NCBI GenBank assembly: GCA_034675265.1
Contig: JAUCDK010000026.1
Location: 1 to 15,432 of the forward strand
Length of the DNA stretch: 15,432 nucleotides
Origin: UBA7396 sp034675265
Lineage (GTDB): Bacteria; Patescibacteriota; Gracilibacteria; BD1-5; UBA6164
Direction: 5' to 3'
The notes below the pieces were generated by a model. The model was not told the DNA's origin, did not search any database, and saw only the letters and a program-made list of their open reading frames with translations. Shown piece after piece: positions 1-8,987 of the stretch (position 1 is its first letter; the number at the start of each line of letters is the position of its first letter). The position numbers were made by a program, and so were the translations under genes.

Positions 1-149
1 ATTGCTGCATATATTAATATAGATACATAACTCGTACTGTATCCTGAAATTTGAATTCAAAATACATTTTCTAAAATAGCTATTACAATGGTAATTACTG
101 CTAAAACAGCAATATTTGTAAGTAAAAATAAAAATATTCTTTTAAACAT
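1..149 (-). CDS. htpX: HtpX-like membrane metalloprotease, N-terminal fragment (cut by window edge)
   Basis: Only the first 49 codons are inside the window. The protein starts MFKRIFLFLLTNIAVLAVIT and continues with an ILIYAA segment. This matches the N-terminal membrane helix of HtpX, which typically starts MKRIxLFLxTNxAVM. HtpX is an inner-membrane zinc protease of the M48 family that removes misfolded membrane proteins. The HExxH zinc site would lie beyond position 1 and cannot be checked. The gene starts 34 bases after the stop of the Pol I-like gene on the same strand, so the two are probably co-transcribed. The call rests on the N-terminal pattern alone. Confidence 0.72.
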
Positions 150-183
150 AATAATTCTAAATTATAAAATAACAAAATTGATA

Positions 184-1443
184 TTATCAAAAAATTTGTA
201 ACTGTCAAACATTATATTTTTTTCATATTCAGATATTATCTTGATTTTTATCAAAATGTCTTTGTACTATTTCTAAATCGTATTTTAAATTATGTCCAAC
301 TATTTCTATATCAAGAGAAAATAAAAATTCTAAAAAATCCCTACTTTCTTCATATGAAATCTTTTCTCAATCATGAAGCACATTGATATAAAAAATATTT
401 TTCTCATCTAAATACAAACTAATTCCTACTAATTTTGCCTCCATAATATTGAGTGAAGTAGTTTCAGTATCAAAAAACACTCTTTTATAATTTTTCAGTA
501 TCGTTTTGAGATTTTCTAAATCTTTTGTTTGTGTAATAATTTTTACATCAAGTCCTAAATCTTTCCAAACAGCAAGTTTTTTTTCTTCTTTATAGAGTGA
601 ATTAAATTCATATTGTTTAAAAAATGCTTTTACTTCATCATTAAGAATACTATCTTTATCAAATCTAAAATTTTCTAGATAAAAATTATCAAGTTCTACA
701 TCTTTTTTAATAGTTGCGAGCTTTTTTGATAAAAATGCTATTTCTCTGCTTTCACGCAGTTTTTCTAAAGTTTTTCCTGATAAAATAAAATCTTCATCAT
801 CAATATGTTCAAATATTTCCTCTAAAGTTCCATAAGTATTAATTAAATCAACTGCTTTTTTCGGTCAAAATCAAGCAACTCCAGGAATATTATCAGAAGC
901 ATCTCATACAATTGCTAGATAATCTATAATATATTCTGCATTTACATCAAATTTTGTTCTTGCTAAATCATAATCATAGATTTTTCCTTTCATGGTATCA
1001 TAGATTTTTACATTTTCTTTTGTTAAACTGTACAAATCTTTATCTCCAGAAAGTATGTAAACATCATTATTTTTATCTTGTCATAAACTTTCTGCTAAAG
1101 TTCCAATCACATCATCCGCTTCACATCAAGAAATTTCTACAATTTGGTGTCACATTTTTGTAATCATTTCTTCTATAAGTGAAATTTGAGTTCTTAAATT
1201 ATCAGGCATTCTTTCACGAGTTGCCTTATAATCAGCATAAATCTGATGACGAAAATTTTCACCTTTTGCATCTTTTATGAAAACGAGATAATCAGGATTT
1301 TCTTTTACAAGTTGTCATACAAAAAATTTTGCCATTCAAAACAGTGCATTTACAAAAACTCCATCAGCTGTTTTAAATTCTGGAATAGCAAAAAACATAC
1401 GATAAATAAAAGAATTTCAATCAATTAAATATATTTTTTTCAT
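184..1443 (-). CDS. polA: Pol I-like protein: 5'-3' exonuclease plus truncated 3'-5' exonuclease, no polymerase domain
   Basis: 419 residues. Residues 1-290 are a complete 5' nuclease (FEN-like) domain: LIDGNSFIYR at 6-15, the GCEADD metal-binding acidic cluster around 107-112, SGDKD near 132-136, and GDASDNIPGVAGFGPKKA near 181-198 (helix-3-turn). This domain removes RNA primers and flaps. Residues 300-395 begin a Pol I-type 3'-5' proofreading domain, with Exo I FDTET (D325, E327) and Exo II GHNLKYD (D389). The reading frame ends at TAA about 30 residues later, before the Exo III tyrosine/aspartate motif and before any polymerase motif. Full Pol I proteins are about 850-930 residues. htpX begins only 34 bases downstream, so no polymerase domain follows in any frame. 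Several conserved glycines, such as VAGFG, are UGA codons. The 5' nuclease is probably active; the incomplete exonuclease domain is probably not. Confidence 0.9.
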
Positions 1444-1471
1444 TGGGAATTATTTAATTTTAGTGATTTTT

Positions 1472-1498
1472 ATTATAAGATTTTTGAAGTTTTTGCAA
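1472..1498 (-). promoter_or_regulatory. candidate promoter for the Pol I-like gene
   Basis: On the minus strand TTGCAA (1498-1493) is followed after 15 bases by TATAAT (1477-1472), 29 bases before the start codon. The segment CAAAAATCTTATA is shared with the candidate terC promoter, and CACTAAAATT follows in both. AT-rich sequence produces such matches by chance, so the shared block is the stronger argument. Confidence 0.5.
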
Positions 1499-1522
1499 GA
1501 AAAAGTATTTTATAAATATTTT

Positions 1523-1550
1523 TTGAAAATCTCAATTTTATCTATATAGT
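1523..1550 (+). promoter_or_regulatory. candidate promoter for the nucleoside phosphorylase-like gene
   Basis: TTGAAA (1523-1528), a 16-base spacer, then TATAGT (1545-1550) inside ATCTATATAGT. The predicted transcript start is about 23 bases before the ATG at 1580. It lies back to back with the Pol I-like promoter in the 136-base divergent gap. Confidence 0.45.
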
Positions 1551-1579
1551 ATGTCACAAATATTACTAACAAAAAAAAT

Positions 1580-2167
1580 ATGAACATTTTTGCAAAAATT
1601 ATACACACGAATGATGAAAATATAAAAAATGAAATTCTTAAAAATTTATGACTTTCATTAAAAGAAAAAGTTACAAATATAGAAATATATTCAAAACTTG
1701 AAGTTGATTCAAATATTGTACTTATGTTTTGAGAAGATGTTTCTAAAATTATTGATTATGCAAAAGAAAATTATGAAATTGTAAAATTTTTTCATATTGG
1801 AACTGCGCTTCCTCTTGATAGTTTGGATATAAATCTTTGAGATGTTATGATTCCAAATACATTTATAAATGAAGAAAATGAAGTGGTATTTTTAGAATAT
1901 TTAGTAGAAAAAAACTACGATTTGAAGAATTTTTGATTATTACTCAATGGAATTTGTATCAGTTTAGAAAATGATATTCAAAATGAAGAAGAATTAGAAG
2001 AAATTATTCAAGAATATTCAGCTGAAATATTTGATAAAGAAAGCTTTTCTATAGCAAAAACTTTTGAAACAAATGAACTACTTGAAAAATCTTCTATCAT
2101 AAAAATTATTGGAAAAGATGAAGAATATATTAAAAATTGAATGAGTATTTTAGAAATTATGTTATAA
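1580..2167 (+). CDS. diverged nucleoside phosphorylase-fold protein (MTA/SAH nucleosidase-like)
   Basis: 195 residues. Family members act on nucleosides such as methylthioadenosine and S-adenosylhomocysteine in purine and methionine salvage. The assignment rests on the order of motifs: a glycine turn near FGEDVSK (50-56), HIGTALPLDSLDINLGDVMIP (72-92) in place of the usual G-[TV]-AG-x-L and GDVV segment, and DKES (152-155) in place of the substrate-binding D-M-E-[GS]. After the following strand, IIGKDE (176-181) stands where MTAN enzymes have a catalytic ISD, so the aspartate is lost or shifted. The protein is shorter than typical nucleosidases (about 230 residues) and may be inactive or have a changed substrate. 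The ATG at 1580 is the first usable start after an in-frame TAG at 1547. It has no Shine-Dalgarno match. It ends at a strong terminator. Confidence 0.6.
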
Positions 2168-2194
2168 AAAATCTCCCTTTTAGGGAGATTTTTT
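2166..2194. terminator. bidirectional intrinsic terminator
   Basis: Near-perfect hairpin: TCTCCC (2172-2177), loop TTTTA, GGGAGA (2183-2188). A tracts lie on its left and T tracts on its right, so it works as a terminator on either strand. It sits between two convergent genes and overlaps both stop codons. Confidence 0.92.
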
Positions 2195-2471
2195 AATAAA
2201 TATGAGAAATAGCTTCATTATCTTTTTCTATTTGTTCTAACATTTCTTGAGTTTGAGCTTGAAGATGAGCAATTTTATAATCAGCTTGATATTGTTCATC
2301 ACAATTGGATAAATTTCTGCAATAATCATCAATTCTTCCACAAGTTTTATTGCTCAGTTTTCAACTACAATATGATTTACATTTTTCTCAAGAAGAAAAA
2401 CTGTTTTTTGTATTGTGAGTTTGACATTCTGACTGATAATGTATTTCTATTCATGACTTTCTTTCTTCCAT
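2193..2471 (-). CDS. small six-cysteine protein of unknown function
   Basis: 92 residues; I do not recognise a family. The N-terminal 60 residues hold six cysteines (C16, C31, C35, C44, C51, C57; spacing CX14CX3CX8CX6CX5C) among many Ser, Lys and Asn residues. The C-terminal 30 residues (HLQAQTQEMLEQIEKDN and neighbours) form an amphipathic, probably coiled-coil helix. There is no signal peptide and no membrane segment. The cysteines could bind a metal or form disulfides; the spacing is not a zinc ribbon I can name. Three glycines are UGA and one is GGA. It has its own candidate promoter 31 bases upstream and ends at the terminator shared with the phosphorylase-like gene. The even cysteine number and sensible composition support a real gene. 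Confidence 0.68.
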
Positions 2472-2501
2472 AACAAAGAGAGATATATAATATATAGTCT
2501 A

Positions 2502-2529
2502 TTTATAATTATTATTTTAAAAAAGTCAA
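2502..2529 (-). promoter_or_regulatory. candidate promoter for the six-cysteine gene
   Basis: Minus strand: TTGACT (2529-2524), 16-base spacer, TATAAA (2507-2502), 31 bases upstream of the start codon, in the 75-base gap after uvrD. The -35 is the best match to TTGACA among the promoters in this window. Confidence 0.5.
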
Positions 2530-2546
2530 AATATTTATTTTTGCTC

Positions 2547-4724
2547 TTACAATTTTTTTACTGGTGCGATTTTTATATTCATTTTTTTCACTCAAGCAGC
2601 TCCAAATTTTATTTCTGCTAAATCTCAAGATAAAGAAATAATATATCAAAATCAAAATTTTGGATGATTTACTTTATCTCAAATATCAAAACTCGAAACA
2701 TCATTTTCAACAAGTGTTTTTTTCACTTTAAATACTGGTTCTCCATGATCTGGAATTCCATAATTATTTGAGAAAAAATTATTGGTAATACTTTCAGAAA
2801 ATACATAATTTTCTAAATATTCTGGATTAATTTCTTTTATAAATCTTGATGCTGGATTGGTAACATAACTTCCATATTGAAATCTTTCTGATGCTTTTGA
2901 TATATAAAGTTCTTTTTTGGCTCTGGTCATGGCAACATACATAAGCCTTCTCTCTTCCTCTAATTCTTGTAATTCTCACATTGACCTTGCACTTGGGAAA
3001 AGTCATTCTTCCAGTCCAGTTAAAAATACTCTTTCATACTCAAGTCATTTTGATGTATGAATCGTCATCAGTGTAACAAAATTACTTCCATCATCTTTAT
3101 TATCCATATCAGTAAGAAGAGAAACTTCTTCTAAAAATTGTGCTAAACTGTCTCTTGGATCCATTCAGTTATATGTAGAAGCTACATTTTTTAGTTCTTT
3201 TAAGTTATCCATCCTTGCTTCAAATTCATCTTTTGTTGCATCGTCTCTGAGATAATTTTCATATCAAATTTTCTCAATTATAAAATCAATTAAATCTGAA
3301 ACTTCTAGTCTTTTTGAAGCGTCCATTAATTCTATAAATATTTGATAAAATGCATATACTGCTTTTTTTGCTCCAGAATTGAGTTCATCAACTTCATCAA
3401 TATTTTCAAATATTTGTAAATAAGTGGCTCCAAAAGCATTTTTATATTCATCAAGTTTTGCTAATGTTGTGGCTCAAATTTTACGAGTTGGAACATTGAT
3501 AATTCTTTTCATTCCAACCACATCATTTGGATTGTGAATCACTCTTAAATATGAAATCATATCTTTTACTTCCATTCTGTCATAAAACTTGAGTCCTCAA
3601 ATAACTTTATATGGAATTGCTTCTATCATTAAAGCTTCTTCTAAAGCTCTTGATTGAGAATTTGTACGATACAAAATAAGATTTTCAAAATAATTAAATC
3701 ATTTTTCTTTTATAATTTTTGCAATTGTGTTTGCTTCAAGTCTATCAGTTGGAGCATCAATATAAGTAATTTTTTCTCCTGGTTCATTTTCAGTAAAAAG
3801 TGTTTTATCAAGCGATGATTTATTATTTTTAATCACTTCATTTGCTGCCTGAATAATATATTTTGTAGAACGATAATTTTGTTCTAATTTGATAATAGTT
3901 GCATCTGGATAATCTTTTTGGAAATTTAAAATATTTCTCATATCAGCTCATCTCCAAGAATAAATACTTTGCCAATCATCTCAAACGACTGCTAAATTTC
4001 TATATTTAGTTGCTAAAAGTTTTACAATTTCATATTGTGGTGCATTCGTATCTTGATATTCGTCCACCATAATATATTTCCATCTTTCTTGGTAATATTC
4101 CAAATTTTCTGGAACTTTTAAAATATCAAGAGTTTTTACTAAAATATCATCAAAATCAAGTGCATTATTTTCACTTAATTTTTTTTCATAAATAACATAC
4201 ACTTTTGCAACAATTTCTTTAATATGACTATCCACATGATATCCATATCTTTCTGCTGTAATGAGAGCATTTTTTGCATTTGAAATAAAACTTCCAATTG
4301 AACGAGGAGGATATTTTTTTTCATCCAATCACATTTCATCTTTTATAATACTTTTTAAAACTGAAAGTTTATCTGATTCATCATAAATAACAAAATCTTT
4401 ATTCCGTCCAATAGTTTCAATTTTTTCTTTTAAAATATAGACTCAAATAGAATGAAATGTTCCAATCATTGGAAGATTTCTATTTTTATAAGGACTCACT
4501 TGATAATCAACTCAAAGAACTTTTGCAACTCTGTGTTTCATTTCTTTGGCAGCTTTATTGGTAAATGTAACTGCTAAAATAGAATTTGAAGGAATTCCTG
4601 ATTGTATCATATATTCAATTCTTGCAGTAAGAGTTGCTGTTTTTCAACTTCAAGCTCAAGCAAGAATCAGAAGTGGTCCATTGATTTGATTTTTTGCTTT
4701 TTGTTGTTCTGGATTTAAATTCAT
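2547..4724 (-). CDS. uvrD: UvrD/PcrA-type superfamily 1 DNA helicase
   Basis: 725 residues, the usual length for UvrD/PcrA. This is an ATP-driven 3'-5' helicase used in nucleotide excision repair, replication restart and removal of recombinase filaments. Motifs in order: the Q-motif region LNPEQQKA (3-10); Walker A AGAGSGKT (22-29), whose three glycines are all UGA; AVTFTNKAAKEM (motif Ia); Walker B VDEYQDTN (D221); GDDWQSIYSWRGAD (motif III); QNYRST (motif IV); and YVAMTRAKKELYIS (motif VI, from residue 596). The C-terminal segment GDKVNHPKFGFG, followed by IKFGAAGVKKM, matches the small C-terminal domain that binds RNA polymerase in PcrA/UvrD. A reading with UGA as stop would cut it into at least four pieces. 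I cannot separate UvrD from PcrA by sequence alone. The six-cysteine gene follows 75 bases downstream with its own promoter. Confidence 0.96.
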
Positions 4725-4812
4725 TGTATATTCTTAAAAAATATTTTTATAAAGATATGGATTTTTTCTAAAATAGAAAATAATATTTGATTTTTTTGTG
4801 AAAAACTAAAAT

Positions 4813-4840
4813 TTGCAATTTATATCAAAAATCTTATATT
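4813..4840 (+). promoter_or_regulatory. candidate terC promoter
   Basis: TTGCAA (4813-4818), 16-base spacer, TATATT (4835-4840), 31 bases before the terC start. CAAAAATCTTATA and CACTAAAATT are shared with the Pol I-like promoter. The gap of 147 bases to uvrD shows no yybP-ykoY manganese riboswitch, which often precedes terC-family genes in other bacteria. Confidence 0.5.
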
Positions 4841-4871
4841 CACTAAAATTTTATATCTTAAAGAAAAAGTT

Positions 4872-5783
4872 ATGTTATATTATTGGATAGCATTTTTAGT
4901 ATTTGTCATATTTATGCTGGCTCTGGATTTGTGAGTTTTTAATAGAAAAAATCATGAAATTTCTGTAAAAGAAGCTATGATTTGGAGTGGAGTTTGGATT
5001 GGACTTGCTGTAATTTTCAACATTATATTATTTTTTACGATGTGAAAAGAACTTGCATTACAATTTAGTGCTTGATATATTATTGAAAAATCACTTAGTG
5101 TTGATAATTTATTTGTCTTTGTGGTAATATTTTCTTACTTTAAAGTCAAAAAAATCTACCAACATAAAATACTTTTTTGGTGAATTTTATGAGCATTAAT
5201 CATGAGAGCAATTTTTATTTTTGCTGGAGTAAAAATAATTGAAAGTTTTCATTGGGTAATGTATATTTTCTGAGTTTTCCTTATTATTACTGCTATAAAA
5301 ATGCTCTTTGAAGGAAAAGAAGAAATTGAGTTTGAAAGTAAAATGATAGTGAAACTTGTAAAAAAGATAGTTCCTATAACAAAAAATGAAGATGGTGGAA
5401 AATTTTTCACTATAGAAAATGGAAAAAAATATGCAACTCCTCTCTTTTTAGCACTCGTGATGATAGAATTTACTGATTTAATATTTGCAGTAGACTCAAT
5501 TCCTGCTATTTTATGAGTTTCAAATAATATGTTTATCCTCTATACTTCAAATATTTTTGCTATTCTGGGGCTGAGATCGCTTTATTTTGCACTTGCTTGA
5601 ATTATAGATAAATTCGTTTATTTAAAATACGGATTAGCTGGAATTTTAACTTTTGTTTGAATAAAAATGTTGATTTGAGAATTTTATAAATTCCCGATTG
5701 TAGTTTCGTTAGGTATTATTATTGGATTTTTAGTAACATCAGCTTTAGCATCGTATTATTTTCCTCCAAAAGAAAAAAATTAA
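4872..5783 (+). CDS. terC: TerC/Alx-family integral membrane protein
   Basis: 303 residues, mostly hydrophobic, with about seven to nine membrane helices. The two family hallmarks are present: SLSVDNLFVFVVIF (D78, N79) and FTDLIFAVDSIPAIL (D202, D208), each with acidic residues inside a membrane helix. A cytoplasmic loop of about 45 charged residues (146-190, FEGKEEIEFESK onward) separates the two halves, as in Alx/YgjT-type members. TerC proteins are linked to export of manganese or other metals and to loading of metal onto exported enzymes; tellurite resistance is the historical name only. The start at 4872 follows AAAGAAAAAG, a purine-rich stretch but not a clear Shine-Dalgarno. A 70-residue gene starts 30 bases after the stop and may share the transcript. 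Confidence 0.93.
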
Positions 5784-5813
5784 TTCTCTATTTTATTCCT
5801 AAATATAAATCCT

Positions 5814-6026
5814 ATGAGTAAAGAAAATATAAGTAAAAGAGAAATATATATTCCTTGAGATCCTATAGTTGAAGCATATAGATTAAAACTTCTGAAAGCT
5901 GGAAATACACCAGAAGATATTGAAAATTTATTTGCCCAAAGAGAAAACGATATGAACAATATTTGAACATATGATTCTCACAAAGATGATATAGCAGAAA
6001 AAGTGAATAAATTATTATGACTTTAG
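5814..6026 (+). CDS. small acidic helical protein of unknown function
   Basis: 70 residues, not recognised. It begins MSKENISKREIYIPGDPIVE, continues with a helix (AYRLKLLKAGNTPEDIENLF) and ends in a charged helix (DDIAEKVNKLLGL). There is no signal peptide, membrane segment or cysteine. The YIPxDxxxxA segment resembles YIPSDGEDA in the 54-residue protein at 13286-13450, which may be chance. It lies 30 bases after terC. Its TAG stop overlaps the convergent mutY stop by four bases. The antisense frame is open too but reads as a hydrophobic shadow, so I prefer this strand. Confidence 0.66.
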
Positions 6027-7012
6027 AGAAAATTTCATACATATTCATTATAATCGTCTTTCATAAATTCTCAAAATTTTGAGGTTCATTTTTGAATTTG
6101 TGCATGATACAAAAAGTAGGTTTTCCCTACTTTTTTTCATTTTTTAAACGCAGGACGAACTGAAAGTGAAAGTCAATAATTTTGGAGAAAATAATCTTTT
6201 ATAAAATGTCTGTGGTCTTCCCCACTTTGTCCGAGCTCAAAAGGCAAAAAATTATCATAATCACTTGAATAATATATTTTGTGATCTTTATGAAGAAATA
6301 CAACTATTTCAGCTTCATTTTTATTAAATTTTTCTGTGATTTTAATTGGTTTTATTTCATTTTTCCCTCTTTCTTTATAAAATATACTTTCTTTTAATGG
6401 ATAATTTTCAAAATCAATTTGAGAGATTTCATTTTTATCAATAAAAGAAGAAAAATCCATTAATGCTGCATTTATTTCTCTTCCAGAAATTCAAGTTTTT
6501 TCAAATGCTTTTTGAATCTCATTTTTTTCTCATTTTGAAAGTTTTTTAAATCTACTTCCTAAATAATAACGAGCAAATATTTTTTCAATATTTGTATCAA
6601 AAGCAAGAATATTTTGATTGTGTCAAAATGATAAAATAGCTTGAGCTGTATAAGGTCAAACTCAAGGTAATTTAAGTAAATTATCATAATTATTTGGAAA
6701 TTCTCAATGATAATTTTCAGTAACTATTTTTGCAGTTTTGAGCATATTTCTTGCTCTTGAATAATATCAAAGTCCTTCATAATACGGAAAAAAATCTTCA
6801 TACGAAAGTTTTGCAAAAGCTTCAATATTTGGAAATGCTTCTATAACTTTTTTGAAATAAGATTCTACACGAGAAACTTGTGTTTGTTGCAAAAATATTT
6901 CTGAAATCCAAACATGATATGGCGTTTGTTTGAGTCTCCAAGGTAATTCGTGACGACCATTTCATCTATACCAATCAAGAATTTTTTCAAAAGGAAATGC
7001 TATAAAAGTCAT
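6023..7012 (-). CDS. mutY: adenine DNA glycosylase MutY lacking the iron-sulfur cluster
   Basis: 329 residues. MutY removes adenine mispaired with 8-oxoguanine. Catalytic residues are present: E38 in VWISEIFLQQTQV, the helix-hairpin-helix LPGVGPYTAQAIL (115-127, two UGA glycines), and the catalytic D139 in AFDTNIEKIFAR. After NAALMDF (181-187), where most MutY proteins carry the CX6CX2CX5C ligands of a 4Fe-4S cluster, the sequence (IDKNEISQIDFENYPLK) has no cysteine at all. Residues 225-329 form a degenerate Nudix-like domain (FELGQSGEDHRHF, later TYFLYHAQIQKG), the module that reads 8-oxoguanine. The frame runs through UGA codons to TAA at 6025-6023. It starts 4 bases after the tatD stop, so it is the last gene of an sbcD-tatD-mutY operon. 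A terminator-like hairpin lies inside codons 293-302. Confidence 0.92.
6111..6137 (+). terminator. intrinsic terminator for the terC-small protein transcript, inside mutY coding sequence
   Basis: Stem AAAAAGTAGG (6111-6120), loop TTTTC, CCTACTTTTT (6126-6135), then further T residues to 6137. It lies 85 bases after the stop of the 70-residue gene and is inside the 3' end of mutY on the other strand. There it encodes KKVGKTYF with GGG, ACC and TAC codons that are uncommon in this window. It also looks terminator-like on the minus strand. Confidence 0.75.
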
Positions 7013-7016
7013 ATTT

Positions 7017-7829
7017 TTATACTAAATTAAAAAAATCAATTGAATTTTCAAATACTTGTTTTTCTACTTGTTCAAAAGTTTCATTTTTTCCATTTTCTTG
7101 TCTGAGTTCAAAAACCTTTTCTAAATTATATTTCGTATTATTTGGTAAATTTTCTTGTCATCTTACTGGTTGTGGAGGTAAAAATGGACAATCGGTTTCT
7201 ACTAAAATTCTATCAAGTGGAATATTTGCAGCTGTTTTTTGTACATCATGAGCTGTTTTATAAGTTACAATTCCTGAAAAACTTACTTTACATTCTTCAC
7301 TATAATAAATCGCTTTAAATGCAAAATCTAAATCTTCAGAAAAACAATGTAATACAAATTTTTTCGCGTCCATTTCCTTTAAAACTCTTAAAGTTTCATC
7401 TTTTGCTTTACGGGTATGAATAATAATTGGAAGAGAATATTTTTTTGCTAATTCAATTTGAGCTTTAAAAAATTCTTCTTGAACTTGTTTTTCCTCCTCA
7501 AAATGTTCTGCATTTATCCAATGAAAATCAAATCCACACTCTCAAACTCATTTTACATATTCAATATTATCTAAAATCATTCTTTCTAGTTGATTGATAG
7601 TTCATTTTAAATCATGTTTATATTGTCAAACATCTGTTGGATGGATTCCAACAGTTGCATAGACAATTCCTTTATTTTGTCTTGCTAAATCAATGGAAGT
7701 TTGACTTGTTTTTAAATCAATTCCAATAGAAATAATTTTTTTTATATTATCGTCTTTTAATCAAGAAAGAATTTCTTCTTGAGATTTTTTTTTGTTTAAA
7801 TATATATGAGTATGTGTATCTATTATCAT
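7017..7829 (-). CDS. tatD: TatD-family metal-dependent DNase
   Basis: 270 residues, normal for TatD (about 260). It folds as a metal-dependent TIM-barrel hydrolase with 3'-5' exonuclease activity on DNA, linked to repair of oxidative damage. Metal ligands and motifs are visible in order: IDTHTH (H6, H8), VGIHPTD, GECGFDFHW (glutamate ligand), PIIIHTRKA (histidine), FVLHCFSED (histidine; the usual HCFSG has E for G), and LVETDCPFLPPQPVRGQ near the C-terminus (aspartate). The last glycine of that motif is UGA, and the remaining 45 residues follow it. The gene starts 25 bases after sbcD and is followed after 4 bases by mutY, so the three form one operon. Confidence 0.95.
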
Positions 7830-7854
7830 AAATAATAAAAGTAGAAATAAAATA

Positions 7855-8961
7855 TTATGCTTGTTTTAATTTTTCTTTGAGTTCTTCTTTTAATTCGTTA
7901 GTATTTTTTACATGTTCAGGAAAATTATATGTATCAAAAAATCATTCAAAGTTATCCAAAATAATATTTGAGCTTTGATTTATAGTATTTCATACATATT
8001 TTTCAGAAATTAATTTTATTTTTTTGTATTCAAAATAAAAACTTTCTTTGAAAAAATTTAAAAATACTTTTTCATCAAATTCAAGTAAAAGTTTTGTTTG
8101 CATATTTTCTAAAACTATTTTTACCATCGCATTTTGAATGAGATTTTTATCAATATTTCTTTCTAAATGTTCTAATAAATCTTGTGTTGTTAAGATTTCA
8201 CTACAATCAATACTTCACAAATCTATCATTGGTCTTGAAGTTAATTCAAAACTTTCTCTTTTTCTAGTTTCTGTATCAAAAATATTATATCAAATTTTAT
8301 AATTTTTTTGGTTAAAACTCGTATGTTCAATACTTCCTGGATAACAAATATTTCCAATACAAAATTGTTTATGATAGTGCCCAAGTGCCACATAATCAAA
8401 TTTTTTCAATATTTTTAGTTCTTCCATAGTAATATTTACTCCACTAATTTCATCGGTGTATTCATCATATTCTGCAGCAGAAATACCAAAATGACTGATA
8501 AAAATATTTTTTTTTCATTCTTGCATAAAAATCTCTGCTTTTGCAAAAGATTCCTTAAAAATAGTTTCATCATGAATATGTGGAAGTACCACAAAATTTA
8601 TATCTTGAATTTGAATATTTTGAATATTTGGTTCATAAAAAGTAGAAAAATGTTCCATACTTTGAAATATTTCAAAAGGATGAGTTGTAAGAGAAAGTCT
8701 TGGTGTGTCATGATTTCCAGCAATAATAATGACTTTTATTCCTGCTTTTTCTAGTTTGAGAAAGTTTTCCACCACAACAGAAATTGCCTTATTAGAAGGT
8801 TTTGAAGTATGAAATAAATCTCCAGAATGAATAACAACATCAGGTTTTATAGTGAGAATTTTTTCAATTACTGTTTCAAAGTTTTTATAAAAATCTTGTT
8901 CACGATATGTACTTTCTAAAGTAATTCAAAGATGTGTGTCAGAAAAGTGAAATATTTTCAT
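7855..8961 (-). CDS. sbcD: SbcD/Mre11-type DNA double-strand break repair nuclease subunit
   Basis: 368 residues. SbcD is the manganese-dependent phosphoesterase subunit of the SbcCD complex, which opens hairpins and trims DNA ends. Calcineurin-like metallophosphoesterase motifs are complete: FSDTHLG (D8, H10), HSGDLFH near 50, IIAGNHDTPR near 86, an SHFGIS histidine, and ALGHYHKQ. The C-terminal 120 residues form a capping and partner-binding region that ends in a Lys/Glu-rich helix. The partner ATPase gene sbcC is not next to it: tatD follows 25 bases downstream and an intergenic region lies upstream. It is the first gene of a repair operon. It could be a stand-alone Mre11-type nuclease, but the C-terminal extension favours SbcD. 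Confidence 0.9.
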
Positions 8962-8987
8962 ATTGGTTTGTTAAAATTATTGTTTAT

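Noticed and set aside
1..184. Missing polymerase domain of Pol I in another frame
   Set aside because: All frames after position 184 on the minus strand were read; only the htpX start is protein-like, so there is no frameshifted continuation.
954..1428. Plus-strand open frames across the Pol I-like gene
   Set aside because: They are antisense to conserved 5' nuclease motifs, are rich in Phe, His and Leu, and match no protein pattern.
1551..1625. Short frame of 24 codons starting ATGTCACAA just before the phosphorylase-like gene
   Set aside because: The ATG sits at or before the predicted transcript start, it overlaps the real start out of frame, and no attenuator-like structure follows.
4725..4871. 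Possible manganese riboswitch upstream of terC
   Set aside because: The gap is short, lacks the G-rich conserved loops and pairing of the yybP-ykoY class, and is almost entirely A and T.
5863..6048. Minus-strand frame of 61 residues with a hydrophobic stretch
   Set aside because: It lies antisense to the 70-residue gene and out of frame with mutY. Its composition is that of a reverse-strand shadow, and the plus-strand frame has a clean start and charged helices.
8491..8754. Plus-strand frame of 87 residues
   Set aside because: It is directly antisense to the sbcD segment that carries the GNHD motif.
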